NCBI GenBank assembly: GCA_017591395.1
Contig: WEDG01003484.1
Span: 79,280 to 143,279 of the forward strand
Length of the DNA stretch: 64,000 bases
Source: Schistocephalus solidus
Taxonomy: Eukaryota; Platyhelminthes; Cestoda; Diphyllobothriidea; Diphyllobothriidae
Direction of reading: 5' to 3'
The notes under the pieces are model-generated. The model saw only the letters and a list, made by a program, of their open reading frames with translations. It was not told the DNA's origin and ran no database searches. The translations under genes and the position numbers were made by a program. Positions 46,566 through 59,275 of the stretch are shown here, piece by piece (the first letter of the stretch is position 1; every line of letters starts with the position of its first letter).

Positions 46566-47180
46566 TTACTGGCAGGATAAAGTTTTGTCTTTGTGTTTGA
46601 GCGTGGAGCCTCGTTCTTCTGTCCTCACATAGAGGTAGTTTATGGCTGGCTGTCGAGATAGGATAAACGAGAAGTGGTAGCCATCTTCTTCCCTGTCTAT
46701 ACCAGTATCCTTTATCAGCGATTTATCGTATTCTCTATGCTCAGACCAGAACATCCGTAAGTCTTCAAGCAATCGGAACAGACGGATGAATTCCGCTTCC
46801 ATGCGACTTTCAGCTAAGCAGTAGCATAGCAACTGCATCCTATAAATACCTAAAATCCCTTTGTATTTAGTCCCCGTATCAAGTAAGGTCGCCAATGATG
46901 ACTTCGGGTATAAATCCAAAATGTCAGACAAAAAGCTCTTCTTCCGGCGATCGCATCATTTTCTTCTAAGTTGCCAACACAGTCTGCGAAAGGTGAGCTC
47001 ATAGACTCAACAGTCGATTCACTTTCAGCGAATCTGTCTCGTGTGGAACCGAGAAGTTTGAGTGTGATTGACTTCCCACTGAAAACATACCTGAAGTGAT
47101 CAGTCAAGTCCATATTTCGGTGTTTGTAGGTTATATCTGTAAGCTCCTGAACCCACTTGGCAAACGCCTGACCGGACGCT
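46566..47180 (-). other. Unrecognised coding-like stretch
   Basis: Two overlapping minus-strand open frames (46850-47113, 87 residues; 46566-46931, 121 residues) have ordinary protein-like composition (for example HFRYVFSGKSITLKLLG and EFIRLFRLLEDLRMFW). The first is open upstream to about 47180 as AKWVQELTDITYKHRN. The two frames could be one broken gene or separate exons. I recognise no domain, signal peptide or membrane segment. It may be host sequence or an undescribed mobile element. Confidence 0.3.
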
Positions 47181-47315
47181 TTTTTCGCATCGTTCGTTCA
47201 ACGAAAGGGAGGGTATGTTTCTGGACTAGGTCATAAATCTCCGTCAGACGCATTTTTTTACCTGACGGGCAGTTACGATTAGGGAAGTTCAAAGAGCCGC
47301 CCCGCGAGGAAGAGC

Positions 47316-47318
<3 letters not shown>

Positions 47319-47382
<64 letters not shown>
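47319..47382. repeat. (AG)n microsatellite
   Basis: About 30 uninterrupted AG/GA dinucleotides. Confidence 0.97.
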
Positions 47383-47383
<1 letters not shown>

Positions 47384-47399
47384 GCTGGTCTTTGTGGTC

Positions 47400-50300
47400 T
47401 GAGCAGTAGTCCAGAGCCATCTCATCTGCATAAACAATCGGGTTCACACAGCTTGATTAAATTATTGTGCCATGCGGGGTCCGCCAATAATACGTCTGGC
47501 TGGACCACTGCGTCATAAATGACAACAGCGATGCGAGAACTAGACCATCATGGGCATGTTTAGGCGGAAAACCACGTCCATGAAGCTCCACTCCTCCAAC
47601 GGTTCGTTCCGAATTAAATCCTTTGATGTACACCTTCGAGGACGAAATCATTTTTCACCCTTCTCCCCCCCGTCCCCCCAACGGTGATGGAGTTCTGTAC
47701 CTTATGTGCAAGGCAGTCAGAATCCTGGGCGCTTCAGCGACAAAAGTGAAGCAGATCTACTCTATGCATCAGGTTAGCAGCATCTCCCGCACAGCCAATT
47801 TTATTTATGAGTCCGGAAACTGTAGAAAAACGTGTGCTGACAATAAGTTCTTGGATCAGACAGAAGGGTGTCACTATCAGTCGCGTCAAGTTTTAGTGGT
47901 AGAGTAGTTTCAGAATCCACTGTTCTCATAGTTAACGAATTTATCAGATCATTAGTGTTTCATTGCTTAACTATGTTTCCGTGCAACTGGAGCATCCGAA
48001 AAGCCATCTAGACATTTATATTCCCAGTAAAGGACCGGAATCGGTCCGTTTAGGGATACCTTGCCAACAGCCTATACGTACGTCAGACGAATAAAGCCAT
48101 GGTTCCGGTGAAAAAACAAACTTCTTCTTTTTCTTCTTCTTATTCGTCTTCTTCACTTATACACACACCTGGAATGCGAACCTTCACCTCCATACGAAAA
48201 CTTCTAAGATTTTCAGACCTCATTGATGGTGGGAGCTCCCATCACGGTATAATTCTCCCTCCTCCACCAATTTTATTTACAGTTGGTTAGAAAGCTACTT
48301 GCTGTGTGGCCTACCCGGTGGTTCATTTTATCTTTTCATTCTCCTACCTGATATTCATCTGAAGTTGTGCAACAGTAGCGGATCCATAGTTCAATCGGTT
48401 AACCATCATTTGTTTAAAGGTCTGTCCATCTCATTTTTACTTATGAAGAAGTCTTAACTAGTGCCAGACTGGTGGATAAGATCCGTGTCTTTGTGACAGA
48501 AATAAGAGAACCATGCTTTTACATCCCTCCACTTACTAAACATGTTTAGCAAATCGACGGTCTTGCTGCCTCCTTCCCACATAAATATTTTTTACGGCGC
48601 ATAAACATTTCGATGCTTCTGGCGTACAGTTTGGTTAATAGAGAAAGCACCTGCTACTAATGCGTTTTTACCAGGTTTGGTTGACTACTAAAGTCTCCTT
48701 CGTGCCGGAATAAACCTCGCCCCGCAAATGATGAATTCCAACTTTATGCCATTAATTTCCTCACTTTTTGATTAAAAGTGAGCGTACGTTGCCCGATTAA
48801 GTGCAGTCACCACCTTCTAGTCTGTGCCCTAAGGCCGTCGAAGCGGTCACTAAGCACTGACCGCTGATTGGCTAATACCTCCTAAAAGTGTTGCTTGGTC
48901 GGATACTTTTATTATCTCGGACGCTGAACTTCTGCACCAATTCGAAAGGCTCAGGAAAATAAACGAAATTTACCATTGCTCGACCAGCCTTCTTCTTCCC
49001 TACTGATGGTAAAAACTGCTGCAGGGTAACCTCCGTTGAGATGAAACCTAGGCCACCAACCGCCATTCTCGAATTCCTTATTTGTGTGAGCTCTCAGAGA
49101 GGACTGCCCTCCGTGGTCAACTGTTTAGGCCAGAAAGGTGCTTGACAGAAGGGCTAAGGAGACTTATGAAGCTCTGTCTAGGAGGAGGCAATTTTTTCCA
49201 TTTTCAGCCCACCAGGCGTACTTAGAGCTCAGGCGACTGCGTGTTTACTCCAGTATATGAGGCCGTTAGACGAGATGGAAGAGCTTTTTATCGTCTTGTA
49301 CGTCGTTCTGAATGGTTCCCAGCACGCCAAAAAACATTGGCCGCACGTTGGGACTGACTTTCACAGATGACTTCGGTTACCCTAACACCCACCCCCGTCC
49401 CTCCCCCCCCCCCCTATTCCGAGCACTCAGACGCCGGCGACTTTAATTGCACCGCCAGTTACCACAACAACCACTAATTGCTGACCCTCTTAGTGACGTC
49501 CTGGTGCCCCTTTCTCGGACTTGGAGGAGGAGGGGGTGTGTCACGCAAATACTGTTGACCGTTTCTCGCGGATTCGCTGAAGACCGCACCTCTACTAAGC
49601 CCGACAATATGGTCAGACAGGTCGCCCCTGCACCCTCCCCACCCACCAACCCCCCCCCCGCACAATCGCCGTTACTTCTTCCTCCTGTCGGCAAGCAGGT
49701 GACTTGAGGGAGGGATGAAAGACCTGTGAACGCCTGCGGACTCTTAGGAAGATGTCCCCCTGCCTCGGACACACGAGCCAAGAAATAAGCACTCACACTG
49801 CCTGCTTATCCACCTTCCAAATGTGCCTAAGGATTTGGGGTACCCCCCACCCTAACCATCGACTCCTTCCAGCTAGCCACATTTAGTCAGCTTAACCGCA
49901 AACTGAACAACAGGCAGAGACACGCCTGTTTCTGCCCTCTGAGAATGGTGGTGGAATTTTTAAAATTTGGGCGGGGCGCAAGGAGGAACAGTGAGAAGCG
50001 CAACTCTCCACTTCTTGTCAGAATGTCAGCATCTCTGCTGCGAGTCTCCTAAGTGGGACAGGTGAGTATATTTATGGCGTCTGAGTGCGCAGTAAGGGCG
50101 ACCGTGTGAATACGAAGGCGTTGTCAGCCGGCCGATAGCGGTGGTAGGGGGTCTAGCTCTCACGTTAAAAAACCCAGTGACTTCAAAAATAACGTGGATA
50201 TTTAAAAAAACAGCCATAAGACTGAGCACTGGGGGTGCTGAAAGAAGGGGATATGTTTATCACCTAACACAAGGCGAGGGAAATAGCGCCCGTTCAGCGA

Positions 50301-52060
50301 TAAATTTCACGACACATCTGTAATTTCGGCATAACCTGCGGCTCTTACAAAATTTATACTGGGAAAGCCATAAACCGGTCGCACCTGACCACAAAGCCCG
50401 TGCGTAGAATGACCTCTCGGTAAGTAAGTCATGGTGGGTGTTGGTCTGACCATTAAGTATCCCAATTTCCCTGGGGTAGACTTTATTCTCACGACCATTA
50501 ACGAAGAAATTTAAGGTTTTGTGGTTCCATGTTCACAGAATTCTACCAGTGATGATCTCTCGCTCACTGTCCCACCCTCCTCCCTTAACCCCTTGGTTCC
50601 GACCATTTTGGCAAACACTTCTGTAGTTTCTGGGCCTTTGGGAAATTCAGAGTGATATGCTGCACACATCTGTTCATGCTCAAATTCACTACGGCAAATT
50701 GAGAGGAGTGCGTTAAAATTAACCAGCATCATCCGCAGTGAAGGCCCATCTGCTGATAGTAACGTCACGGTAAGCGAGCAGGTCGGCCATCCTGTAGTAT
50801 CACTTGCCAATTTATCTCAGGTATGCGGAGGAAACCGCTCATTTTGGCATGGTTTGGTCTTTGTTCGAGGTGGAAACGGGAAAAATTCCCTAAGCCTTAC
50901 CACCCTTCAGGGCTGGATTAAGGCATGACGCCAGCGGGAGGCGTGAAGTTCGGAGCAGTGTTCTCTGCCTCCACTGGCACATAAAACACTGTTGCTTGTT
51001 GCATTCATTTGGTTTGCTGTTTTCGTTTGAAAAGAGCATAAAGAAACAGTTGGATTAGTCCACTACAGCATTCTTTCGAGGTCCAGAATCGCCTTTCAGG
51101 TCTATTGGCTTGTCAAATGAAAAACTTGACACTAATGCTACAAAATCTCTATTCAAACGTGCAAACTTCGTTGTTACAAACGTAACGAAGAGAAGTTAAT
51201 ACCTAGATTGCTGAAAGTCAGCTCATTTTGCTAGATAGTTAAATATATTGCTAAAAAGGTGCGGATTCTAGTCTGCGATACCTAGCTGTTTGGTAACTGA
51301 CATCTAGTTAACAGATAGTGCCTTAAACTTAACACAGCACAATTCTTAATTGTATGCACGGGCAGTGAGAGCAAGGGGAATAAGACCACCGAACTGAATG
51401 GATAGTTGAGAGAAAATGTAACAAGTTCATCTCCTTACTAAACCCTAGTTCGATGACAAACGCTCATTGGGACTGCGGCGGAGTGAGTGGCCGAATTCCA
51501 TGGACGATGTATACTAAAAGTAATCTTATTTATAGTTTCTACTTAATTTATTTAGTAGTACAGAAAAGCCTACTTATTTTTGGATACAACGGCGGTAAAC
51601 CGATACCTTCACCCGGAACGAGTGCCGCCTCCGAACCGCTGGAGTTGAGTGACTTCTAGTATGAGTATTAAAAACTAAATTATTTTCACCTTTCAACGGA
51701 TAATTGTTAACAGAATGAAAATTCAACAGTAATTGCACAACTTTAGAAAAGTGTACTTTTGTTCTTGTGCAATCACAGCACCTCCTGTGACAGATAATCT
51801 AAATGGAGATAACTGACGTGTTGAGCTCTTTAATCTATTAATTTCAATTCAGTGATTGGATTACACATCTGAAAGCAGCGGTCAGGTCATGAAGTATAAT
51901 CCCAGAAAATATTTTCATAAGGTGCATTAAAAAATGATAACACAACGGGGACTTCCTAAAGAACAAATGTGGTATACTTGGCAGGTCGTTAATATATACT
52001 AAATCAGAAAGCTCTTAAGGCTTTGATCTGGATAATAGTTTGTCTCGTACGGTTTTAAGG
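47400..52060. other. No gene recognised
   Basis: Mixed sequence with C-rich runs near 49385-49420. Frames at 47623-47907, 49443-49796 (both strands) and 50307-50810 (minus) show no domain I can name. Confidence 0.4.
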
Positions 52061-52074
52061 GCTAATTGGTGGCC

Positions 52075-52485
52075 GAAACTGGCAGACTATGCCAGAGATG
52101 TCTAAGAAATTGACAGTTCGACCGTCGCGTTCGACGATGTCCACCGTGTGCTCCGCAACAGGATAGTGCAGGACAGTGACTTTCGCTGGATTATAGGGAG
52201 AGCATAATTTCACTGCATCTACCTCACTCTCCTTTCCCCTCCTCCACCTGGACCCGGCGTTAAGGAGACTGTAAATGGGAGAGGGTGCAGACACACGCAC
52301 TGTGTCCCACCACAAACAAGCACACAACAAACGGTTCGGATTCCAGCTGAGTGGGAGTGCCATAAAGGCCACCTTCAAGAGGAGCCATTGCAGTCTGACT
52401 CTCAGTCCGGGGGACCGAGTTATCCCGTCAGCTGGCAGCATTCCAAGCCAGGGCCTTGAGCGCACCGTGATAACTTGAAGCACAT
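52075..52485 (-). repeat. Copy of the retrotransposon 3' repeat region, minus strand
   Basis: The minus strand contains, in order, 'ttatcacggtgcgct', 'tggcttggaatgctgcc', 'agctgacgggataactcgg', 'actgagagtcagactgcaat', 'atggcactcccactc', 'cctctcccattta', and near the end 'gagcacacggtggacatcgt' with 'gacggtcgaactgtc'. This follows the order seen at 4853-5110 and 5720-5770. No coding part of the element is attached, so it is a 5'-truncated insertion or an independent repeat. Confidence 0.75.
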
Positions 52486-52489
52486 CAGA

Positions 52490-53880
52490 TTGTTTAGTGA
52501 GAAAAAAATGCGCTGAGACCATCGACCACCTTAAATAGGAAACTATGGACGCAAAACTCTCAATTTCAAAGCCTCATTACTTACATACCGAAGCAAATTA
52601 TAATGTAGGCGACCGGACGGCCACCCTATGCCATCTGCCTATCCGGTCTATAAATGACCCCTATCATAGGTGCCAGACAACTGTGCTCTCACAACAGATG
52701 ACAACCCCGTGATGGCTGGAGGTATCACCTTAGTGTTCCAGTAGCATCCCTCCGCTCTAATGTAACCGGTTGAACTCATCTCCCCTGTGGGAGTTTATTT
52801 TCGGGAGTACGTAAACGCACGTTTGTCCGAAAGGTAATACAGGCAGTCTCCTGGGTGGTAAAATAGTTCTTATAATTTGTTGGCAAGACTGTCAAATGTG
52901 TGTAACAAAGATTATTCACCGGTTGGACGTTACTGTCTCAAACCAATTCGACATGAACCGGCTGGTTCCTTTGCATAATTTTCTTACAACATTATCTCTC
53001 TTCTAGTTAATATCCGAAATTATACCTCCCCCCCCCCCCCGACTGCGATGTAGTCAGGACAGGAGCAACAAAGACGGACTTGGGCCGCGGGCCAATGTAT
53101 AGATCTGCAACAGCTGGAAGGCCGACACTCAAGCATGCCAGAAGAAGATACGATCACTGAAAAATGACATTTACTGGCCTGACTTTTCAGAGAGAGCCGC
53201 AAGAAAGGTAATAGGGACACAGAAAACGCTGCATAGGATGCAGTTGCCAGACAACTGTGAGCCACGAACTGCTTCATTCATGGTTCTCCGGCCCGCATTC
53301 AAATCAAATGCACAATAATCTCCAGCCTCCTTAGTCTGTGCAGCGATTTTGTCTGAACAAAATAATTGGCCACGTGGGGGGAGCGGATGACCAATAGGTC
53401 CAGTGACAGCGAACCCAATGGCAAAATACTCGTGACACCAAGAATAAAAAACGGTTATGAAATCATGGGCATTAAGACGCTGATATGGAACAACAAGCAA
53501 GCATCGCATCAACTAAGACACGTAACGAGGAACGAAGTGCTGCTTATCATTGTACACATGTGATGACTTGACAACTGCGTCCCCTGTCCTCTAGTACCGT
53601 TTTCTGCGACCGGCCGACGATGTGTCCGAGTGAGAACCCTAAACTTCCGGCCAATTAACTGCATGTTTCAGCGATCGGAGCTTATTCTGAGCTGCTTCGT
53701 GGAAATAGCCTCTCTGATTCTACCAGTACTCCATGGCTTACAACTCAGTTTAACTCACACTAGCGGTGAAGGATGTCAGTGAAATGCCGACTTATTAAAG
53801 AGAAGACAAGTGATGAGAAAAACTTTATAGTAGAAAGGCGCCAAATTAAAAGGAGGAGAAAAACGTCCAAACACTGCATA
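52490..53880. other. No gene recognised
   Basis: Contains a C12-13 homopolymer at 53028-53040. Minus-strand frames at 53020-53512 have no recognisable domain. Confidence 0.4.
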
Positions 53881-53888
53881 AAAATAAA

Positions 53889-54238
53889 TTAGACGGAACT
53901 CTGGTTGTAATTAGTAGTGTTGACCAATCGCACACCACACATAGCACAAATGCCCTTCTTAAAGGCACAGGCCTGACAGTAATGACAGGCGGGTTGATGC
54001 ACGCTCTGTGCGCAAATCCGGCACTTTCTAAATGACTTCGTGTAGGGATTAAAGCGACTGTTGGATCCAGTCAGGAGCTTGTTTTCGTTCAACTTGCGGC
54101 CACCTTTGACCACGTTGCGGGCACCGGCCTTCCACGGATCAGGTGTGACAATCCGGCCCAACTTTTTCTCACCTAGAAGACGGACGAGACGTATGAGCAT
54201 GGATAAAAAAAGGTGAACCAACATTTTTCGCAGACCAT
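53889..54238 (-). CDS. CRIPT: CRIPT, cysteine-rich PDZ-binding protein (two exons)
   Basis: A small conserved zinc-binding protein; in mammals it binds PDZ domains of PSD-95-type scaffolds and has been linked to the minor spliceosome. Coding exons are 54238-54223 (MVCEK plus the first base of Cys6) and 54172-53889, joined across a 50-nt GT-AG intron (54222-54173). The 99-residue product is close to the human length of 101. It shows MVCEKCEKKLG at the start, GGRKLNENK, CRICAQSVHQPACHYCQAC, KKGICAMC, and the C-terminal SSV, a class I PDZ ligand. The nine cysteines are at 3, 6, 56, 59, 68, 71, 74, 81 and 84. Without splicing the frame from this ATG stops at the TAG formed by the acceptor site. 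A longer continuous frame through the intron starts at another ATG but lacks the conserved N-terminus. Neighbours are repeats only. Confidence 0.93.
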
Positions 54239-54239
54239 T

Positions 54240-55570
54240 ACGATGCAATTTTGATGCCTAGGAGTCTTCAGATGAAATCTAAAGGGAAATGTGAAGGGAT
54301 AAAGGCAGGTAGGGTGAATGCAAAATAAATTTGAAGACTAAAATTTCGGAAAATACGGGTTACCCGTTATCCAAGCTACTAGCTACCCGGCGCGTACTTA
54401 TGTGGCTTATAGTGGAGTGGCTGCGGAAGAAGCAGGTTCTCGGATTCTACCAATAGGCAGTCGTGGGTCAGCTGCAACAACGGAACCAGGGCACGGATGG
54501 TTGAGGTCTGGCGAGCCAACTACAAAGCCCAATGACGGCACTGTTACATGGTGACCAGGAGTGGCCATTAAATAAGTGGACTTTCCACCAATGTCAGGGG
54601 GTTAGGTTTTTCAGAAGAATCACCGAAATAAACAGACTATAACAAAAACCTGAGAGGTTGTTGGAGCTCCACCCATTATGACATTCCGCATGAAACGTCG
54701 GGCTCAAACATTACGGTTTACGCTACGGCACCGGCGGGAACCAACGTATTTTGTGAACCCGGTCCCGTAGTAAGGGGGTAAACTCTCACTTCCAAACTTA
54801 TATATTTTGATTACTGGTCGAAGATCGGCTAGCTAAGGTAAGACTCACAGTAGGAAGGACCGTTTGAAAGAGTCTTCGTGATCTGCTGATTATTGCTGGG
54901 GATCGGAATGAACTGTCTGAGGAAGGCGACTTCCTAAAAAAAACCTCCCAATTGAACGATTTGGATATGGTTCTCGAGGCTGTTGACATATGCTAACCAG
55001 AGCCGTCTGATTGGCGCAAATATCTGCTTAACCGGCATTCAAACGATGGTCACCCGACCAACCGGAACGTAAAATAGCCAGTTTAAAGTTCCGTAAGTAT
55101 CGGAAAGTTCACTTCTACGCCCCATTAAAAATAACTCTCGCAAGACACGTTTATGCCACAAAATTTGGTCGCGCTTCGCCAACCGGAGTAAAGGAAAAAG
55201 TAGTAAAAAATGGTCATCACTGAAGTCCACAGTTTGTGAGGCGACTGATAAAATCCTCGAAATCATCCATCTGCATCGCAATAAGTGGATAAGTTCAGGT
55301 CTATATAGACCTAAGTCAGGCTCCGTAACCGCGATTCCCCAACCCATTTCAGAAAATGAAAGCAAATTTGACTAGAGATCACCACTGTGAACTTTCATAT
55401 AGCATTGATGACGTTTGAATCCCATGCCAAATTATTCTCTAATTGATGGTAGGTTTTTTCCCCAACGTCTGTTTACGATATGAGAGGCAACTTTATTCCC
55501 AACAAATCGACCAAGGTCGAGCACTGACATGAGCAAATCTTGTACCATGTACAGTAGTGATTATAAATTC
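54240..55570. other. No gene recognised
   Basis: This is the region 5' of CRIPT on its strand and should hold its promoter, but I see no clear core element. Minus-strand frames at 54798-54989 and 55039-55365 have no domain. Confidence 0.4.
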
Positions 55571-55574
55571 TCTA

Positions 55575-56830
55575 GCCGGCCTCGATGTCACCGTTTATAA
55601 CTTCACATGTGACGATCCACAGAAGCGATTAATTCTCACGTCTAGCTACGGGTGCAGAATAAGGGGGATCCAAGAACCACTTGCATGCCTTGACGAACTG
55701 TGTTGAGCTGTGTTTCGAGTCGACCGCCTCTTCGACGCCTCCAGGGAGGCAGAAACACTACGCTCATAAGCTGGTCGACGAATAAAGCATCGCCATCCTT
55801 CTTGGGGGCCCGTGATATGCTCGCGATATTGTCTAAGGGTTTTTAGACTGTCTCCTTGGAGACGAGGTCGGCGTACTTTACTCGAAGGATGGTCCTCAAA
55901 CAGGGGTAGTCAAACGCATCCAGTTCTCGCCCGTCTTCCAAGCATAGTCCATTAGTCACAACTGTAGGGAAGAACTGGTCAGATGGATGTATGGTACATG
56001 CGGGTCTTCGTAGCGATGGAGATGGTGCATTGGATCCGTAAGCACCTTCTTAAGATTGGTAGCCCCAGCGAACAGCGTAGATATTAGAGTAAACGTAGTC
56101 CTTACGCAGTCCATTCGGCAGAAACCTTGCTGAGAGGCATTTAAAACTTATTGAATTCACAAGCCATTACTCTAGAGGGTTGCCTTCTCCAGGACAAGGA
56201 GGTATTTGAAAACACCATGGACTTTGCAGTGTTTATGCGGGTCTTGTGAACCAACTCACCCATGATATCACAGACAAACTTTGTAGGCAAGCAGGGAGAT
56301 GTCATCAGCGTAGTTGACACGAGCCTGTCGTCCTCTAGATACAAAGCAGACCGTCAAAACCATGAGGCCCCTTCCGCGAATCCAATCAGTGGCGCATTTT
56401 AACATAACGGGCGATAGTATATAACCTTGTTAGACGAGAGATCAAATAGCGAACAGTTATGAGAGGTTTTGGTATAGCGAAAGTAAGCGCGGATCATGAT
56501 GAGAATTTGGCCGGCACATCAACTAGTTCCATTAGCAGCCACAGGGACACACGATTGACGGAATCGAACGCAGCGGCGAAGTCGGCAAAGCAGGTGACCG
56601 TCGGCTGGTTGGAAGTATGAAAAAAATTCAATAATTCGCCAAAGTGAGAATATCTGGTCCGCGCATCCATGTACATCTCGGAAGACGCCTTGGTTAGGAG
56701 ATGTCCTAGTCACGCACACTAGAATCTCCTGAGAGAGACAACAACGAACACCTTCCCAGTAATGCCGACCAGGTTTATGCCACGGTAGTTCTCGTACTTC
56801 AAGCATTTCCCCTCATTAATGGAGTTTCAT
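55575..56830 (-). pseudogene. RTE-like non-LTR reverse transcriptase relic
   Basis: Minus-strand fragments in the correct order for an RT: KYENYRGINLVGITGKVF near 56800, motif A TCFADFAAAFDSVNRVSLW (56494-56676 frame), motif C as VNYADDISLLA near 56300-56320, a thumb block resembling IATKTRMYHTSI near 56010, LRTILRVKYADLVSKETV near 55880, and PPWRRRRGGRLETQLNTVRQ near 55720. Many stops and shifts separate the blocks and motif B is not evident. The 'CLRTILRVKYAD' and 'WRRRRGG' blocks are typical of a widespread RTE-type family in flatworms. It is distinct from the elements at 1-5.8 kb and 59-61 kb. Confidence 0.7.
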
Positions 56831-56934
56831 TTCCCTGCACTATCGGACCTACAACAGCCAGATAACGCAGCACGAAGTTGGTTAAGCCAAGGCTTGCCTA
56901 ACAACCGTGAAAATTAGCACGGTGGGGGAGAGGA

Positions 56935-59010
56935 TGGTTACTTTTCGCTAATTGATAGCAAATGTATCAGTCTATCTCAATTGCTGGAACCATGTCGGAC
57001 TATAGCAGGTGAAGTCTCATCAAATGGTGGAAAAATTGGCATTTAATAACATTGGCTTGCGATATTTTTTTCTTTATAAATAAGAAACTTGTTAGGCAAA
57101 TACCCAGACACGTCCTTAGTGATCATTAACGGTCTATTTTTCAAGTCTCTGAGCCTGCTTCTTTCGCAACAATCTTTCACGGGAGGTTACACCACTATCC
57201 GCTACTTGGGAAAGTGCTGAATATGACCAGCTGTGAGCTTTATGAGGAGCTTCAGAGTGAGGTCAGTGCTTATAGCTGGGCTCACTAATAGGAAACAGTC
57301 ATTTAACTAAATCGTTTAATGGTAGCTTAATAGTGGATGAAAGTTGCGGAACAAACAAGGAAGAGATTACCTACCCAGATAACTAATCGTAATAAGCGGG
57401 TTTATGTTGAGTTACTTAAACGATTCCCCTGTTTTCATTCTCATAAATAAAGGTTCGCGTATTCATTTAAGGAATAGATTCATAAAGAATATGTATAATG
57501 TTTAATTTTGTGGGTTTCCTCCATTAAAACACAATTTTAAAAATTGTCTGTCAAATAATAAGATACTGTCCCGACTCTCCACGTAATTCAGTCGATCAGA
57601 GTCATATTACGTGCACTCAAAGCCCATCTACACACAAACGTTGAGGAATTTTTTAAGGCATGCGAGGACATTAAATCGCATTTAAAACTGGCTCATTTTC
57701 TATCTATTCCAGGAGGTGATTTAAATGCTGCCTATACCGTTGCACAAGAATGGATCAAAAAAATAAAAAAAGTGCACAGGAAGTTCAAGCAAAATAAAGA
57801 AGCGCAACATATAAGATTTCCAGAAAAAATGATGTAAACTGAGCCCAACCGAAAGGCTGGAAATAATCAGAAAAAAAATTATCTGAAGCCAGAAGGTCCT
57901 ATTCAAAATAGTTAACATCCGAGCGGTCTACGTTGGAATCATATGAATAAATTATGGTTGTCAGCATATGCGGCTACTCACGTTCAGCAATTTGATACAG
58001 CAAAATCAATATGAGTATCATGATACTGTCACACAATTTGCTAATAGGTATTAAAGCTTGTGTTCAGTCATTTTCAAACTTTAGTGACCGCAAAATGACC
58101 CCAGCCTGTTCTCGGAGGCCGTATTCGATAAAGGGTCAGTTTATCCAGCTGCAGTCCTTCTTGTTGTTATATATTTTCCTGTACATCCCCAGTGCTTCCG
58201 TTTACTTTTATCCAAAGGTGGATTAGACAATTTTAATAACTTTAACCCTTTATTTGATATCAATTGTTGGGTGTTGTCATGAGAAAACCTTCATAATATA
58301 AACCCATGCATAGGCACGTTTTGAGGAGGAAAATGCGCTATCTAAAAGCTAAGTTTGAAACCGAACCTCAATCAGCCTACCTGGTACAGCACAATTTAAT
58401 CAAAAAATACCAAACTTCATTAATATGCCGTGAAGTTTTATTAGAAATTTTCGTCTTCCTCAATTAGTGTTTTCCGTTTTAAGAGAAGATCGGACGTTTT
58501 TTTTACTGTGGTTCGAACAACTTCTACAGTTCTCACTTGCTGGATCTACCGAATTCATCGTCCGAGGCGATGGAGTTTGTAGTTCTGAGATCCAATCCCT
58601 TTGTCTGGTTTCGTCTTGAAAGAAATTATGCTGAGTCTGCAACCAGCAATTTGGTAGTTTGATTTTTTGGCCGACGACTCTCAACTATTCGTTCAGGCAA
58701 ATTATCTGGTACACAATCTCGGTTTTATATAGAGCAATTATTACTACAAACACCTCCTATACCGGTGGCACCAATTGCAATACAGAACTGCCGTCAGTTC
58801 CGGGGCTGCAGTCTTTATTCTTCTGAAGAACACTAAATACTCAAGAATATAATTATCTCTATCTAGTCGGCAGTTTTTCAACTTTTCGGTCGACGCGTCC
58901 TGTATAATTATTTTGACCATGCATTTAAGCAGACAAACTGTTTATTTTTTTGACTGGCGTTTTTTTTCTTCCTGAGCAACGTTCTCTATATCTTTGATTA
59001 AGTACGAGAA
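56935..59010. other. No gene recognised
   Basis: AT-rich sequence with no supported gene. Confidence 0.45.
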
Positions 59011-59012
59011 AT

Positions 59013-59117
59013 TTGAGAGCTGGTCCCCAAATTATTTTTTTCTTCCTAATTCGCTCTGTACGTTTGGTTTAACCCATCACAATCTCGATTGGAGATCGGG
59101 TAATCCCTCTTGTACAT
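59013..59117. repeat. Flank repeated at 61697-61810
   Basis: 'ggtccccaaattattttttt', 'cgctctgtacgtttgg' and 'attggagatcgggtaatccc' recur at 61710-61800. It lies just outside the 3' tail of the CR1/L2-like element. Confidence 0.75.
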
Positions 59118-59275
59118 AACCAGTTCAGTTCAGTTCAGTGTATTTGAGGAAAATAGGCTTACGCCTTTGAAATCCCTATTTGTTACATAAAAGTAGCAAG
59201 AATAAGAAGCAAATTAAAGAAGTAACAGTCAAGTGAATGCAGGCAGGTTTACGTGGTACACTGATATTGTTAAGG

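Noticed and set aside
54173..54248. Alternative N-terminus of CRIPT read through the intron (119 residues)
   Set aside because: It lacks the conserved MVCEKC start, which the 16-nt exon plus GT-AG intron restores.
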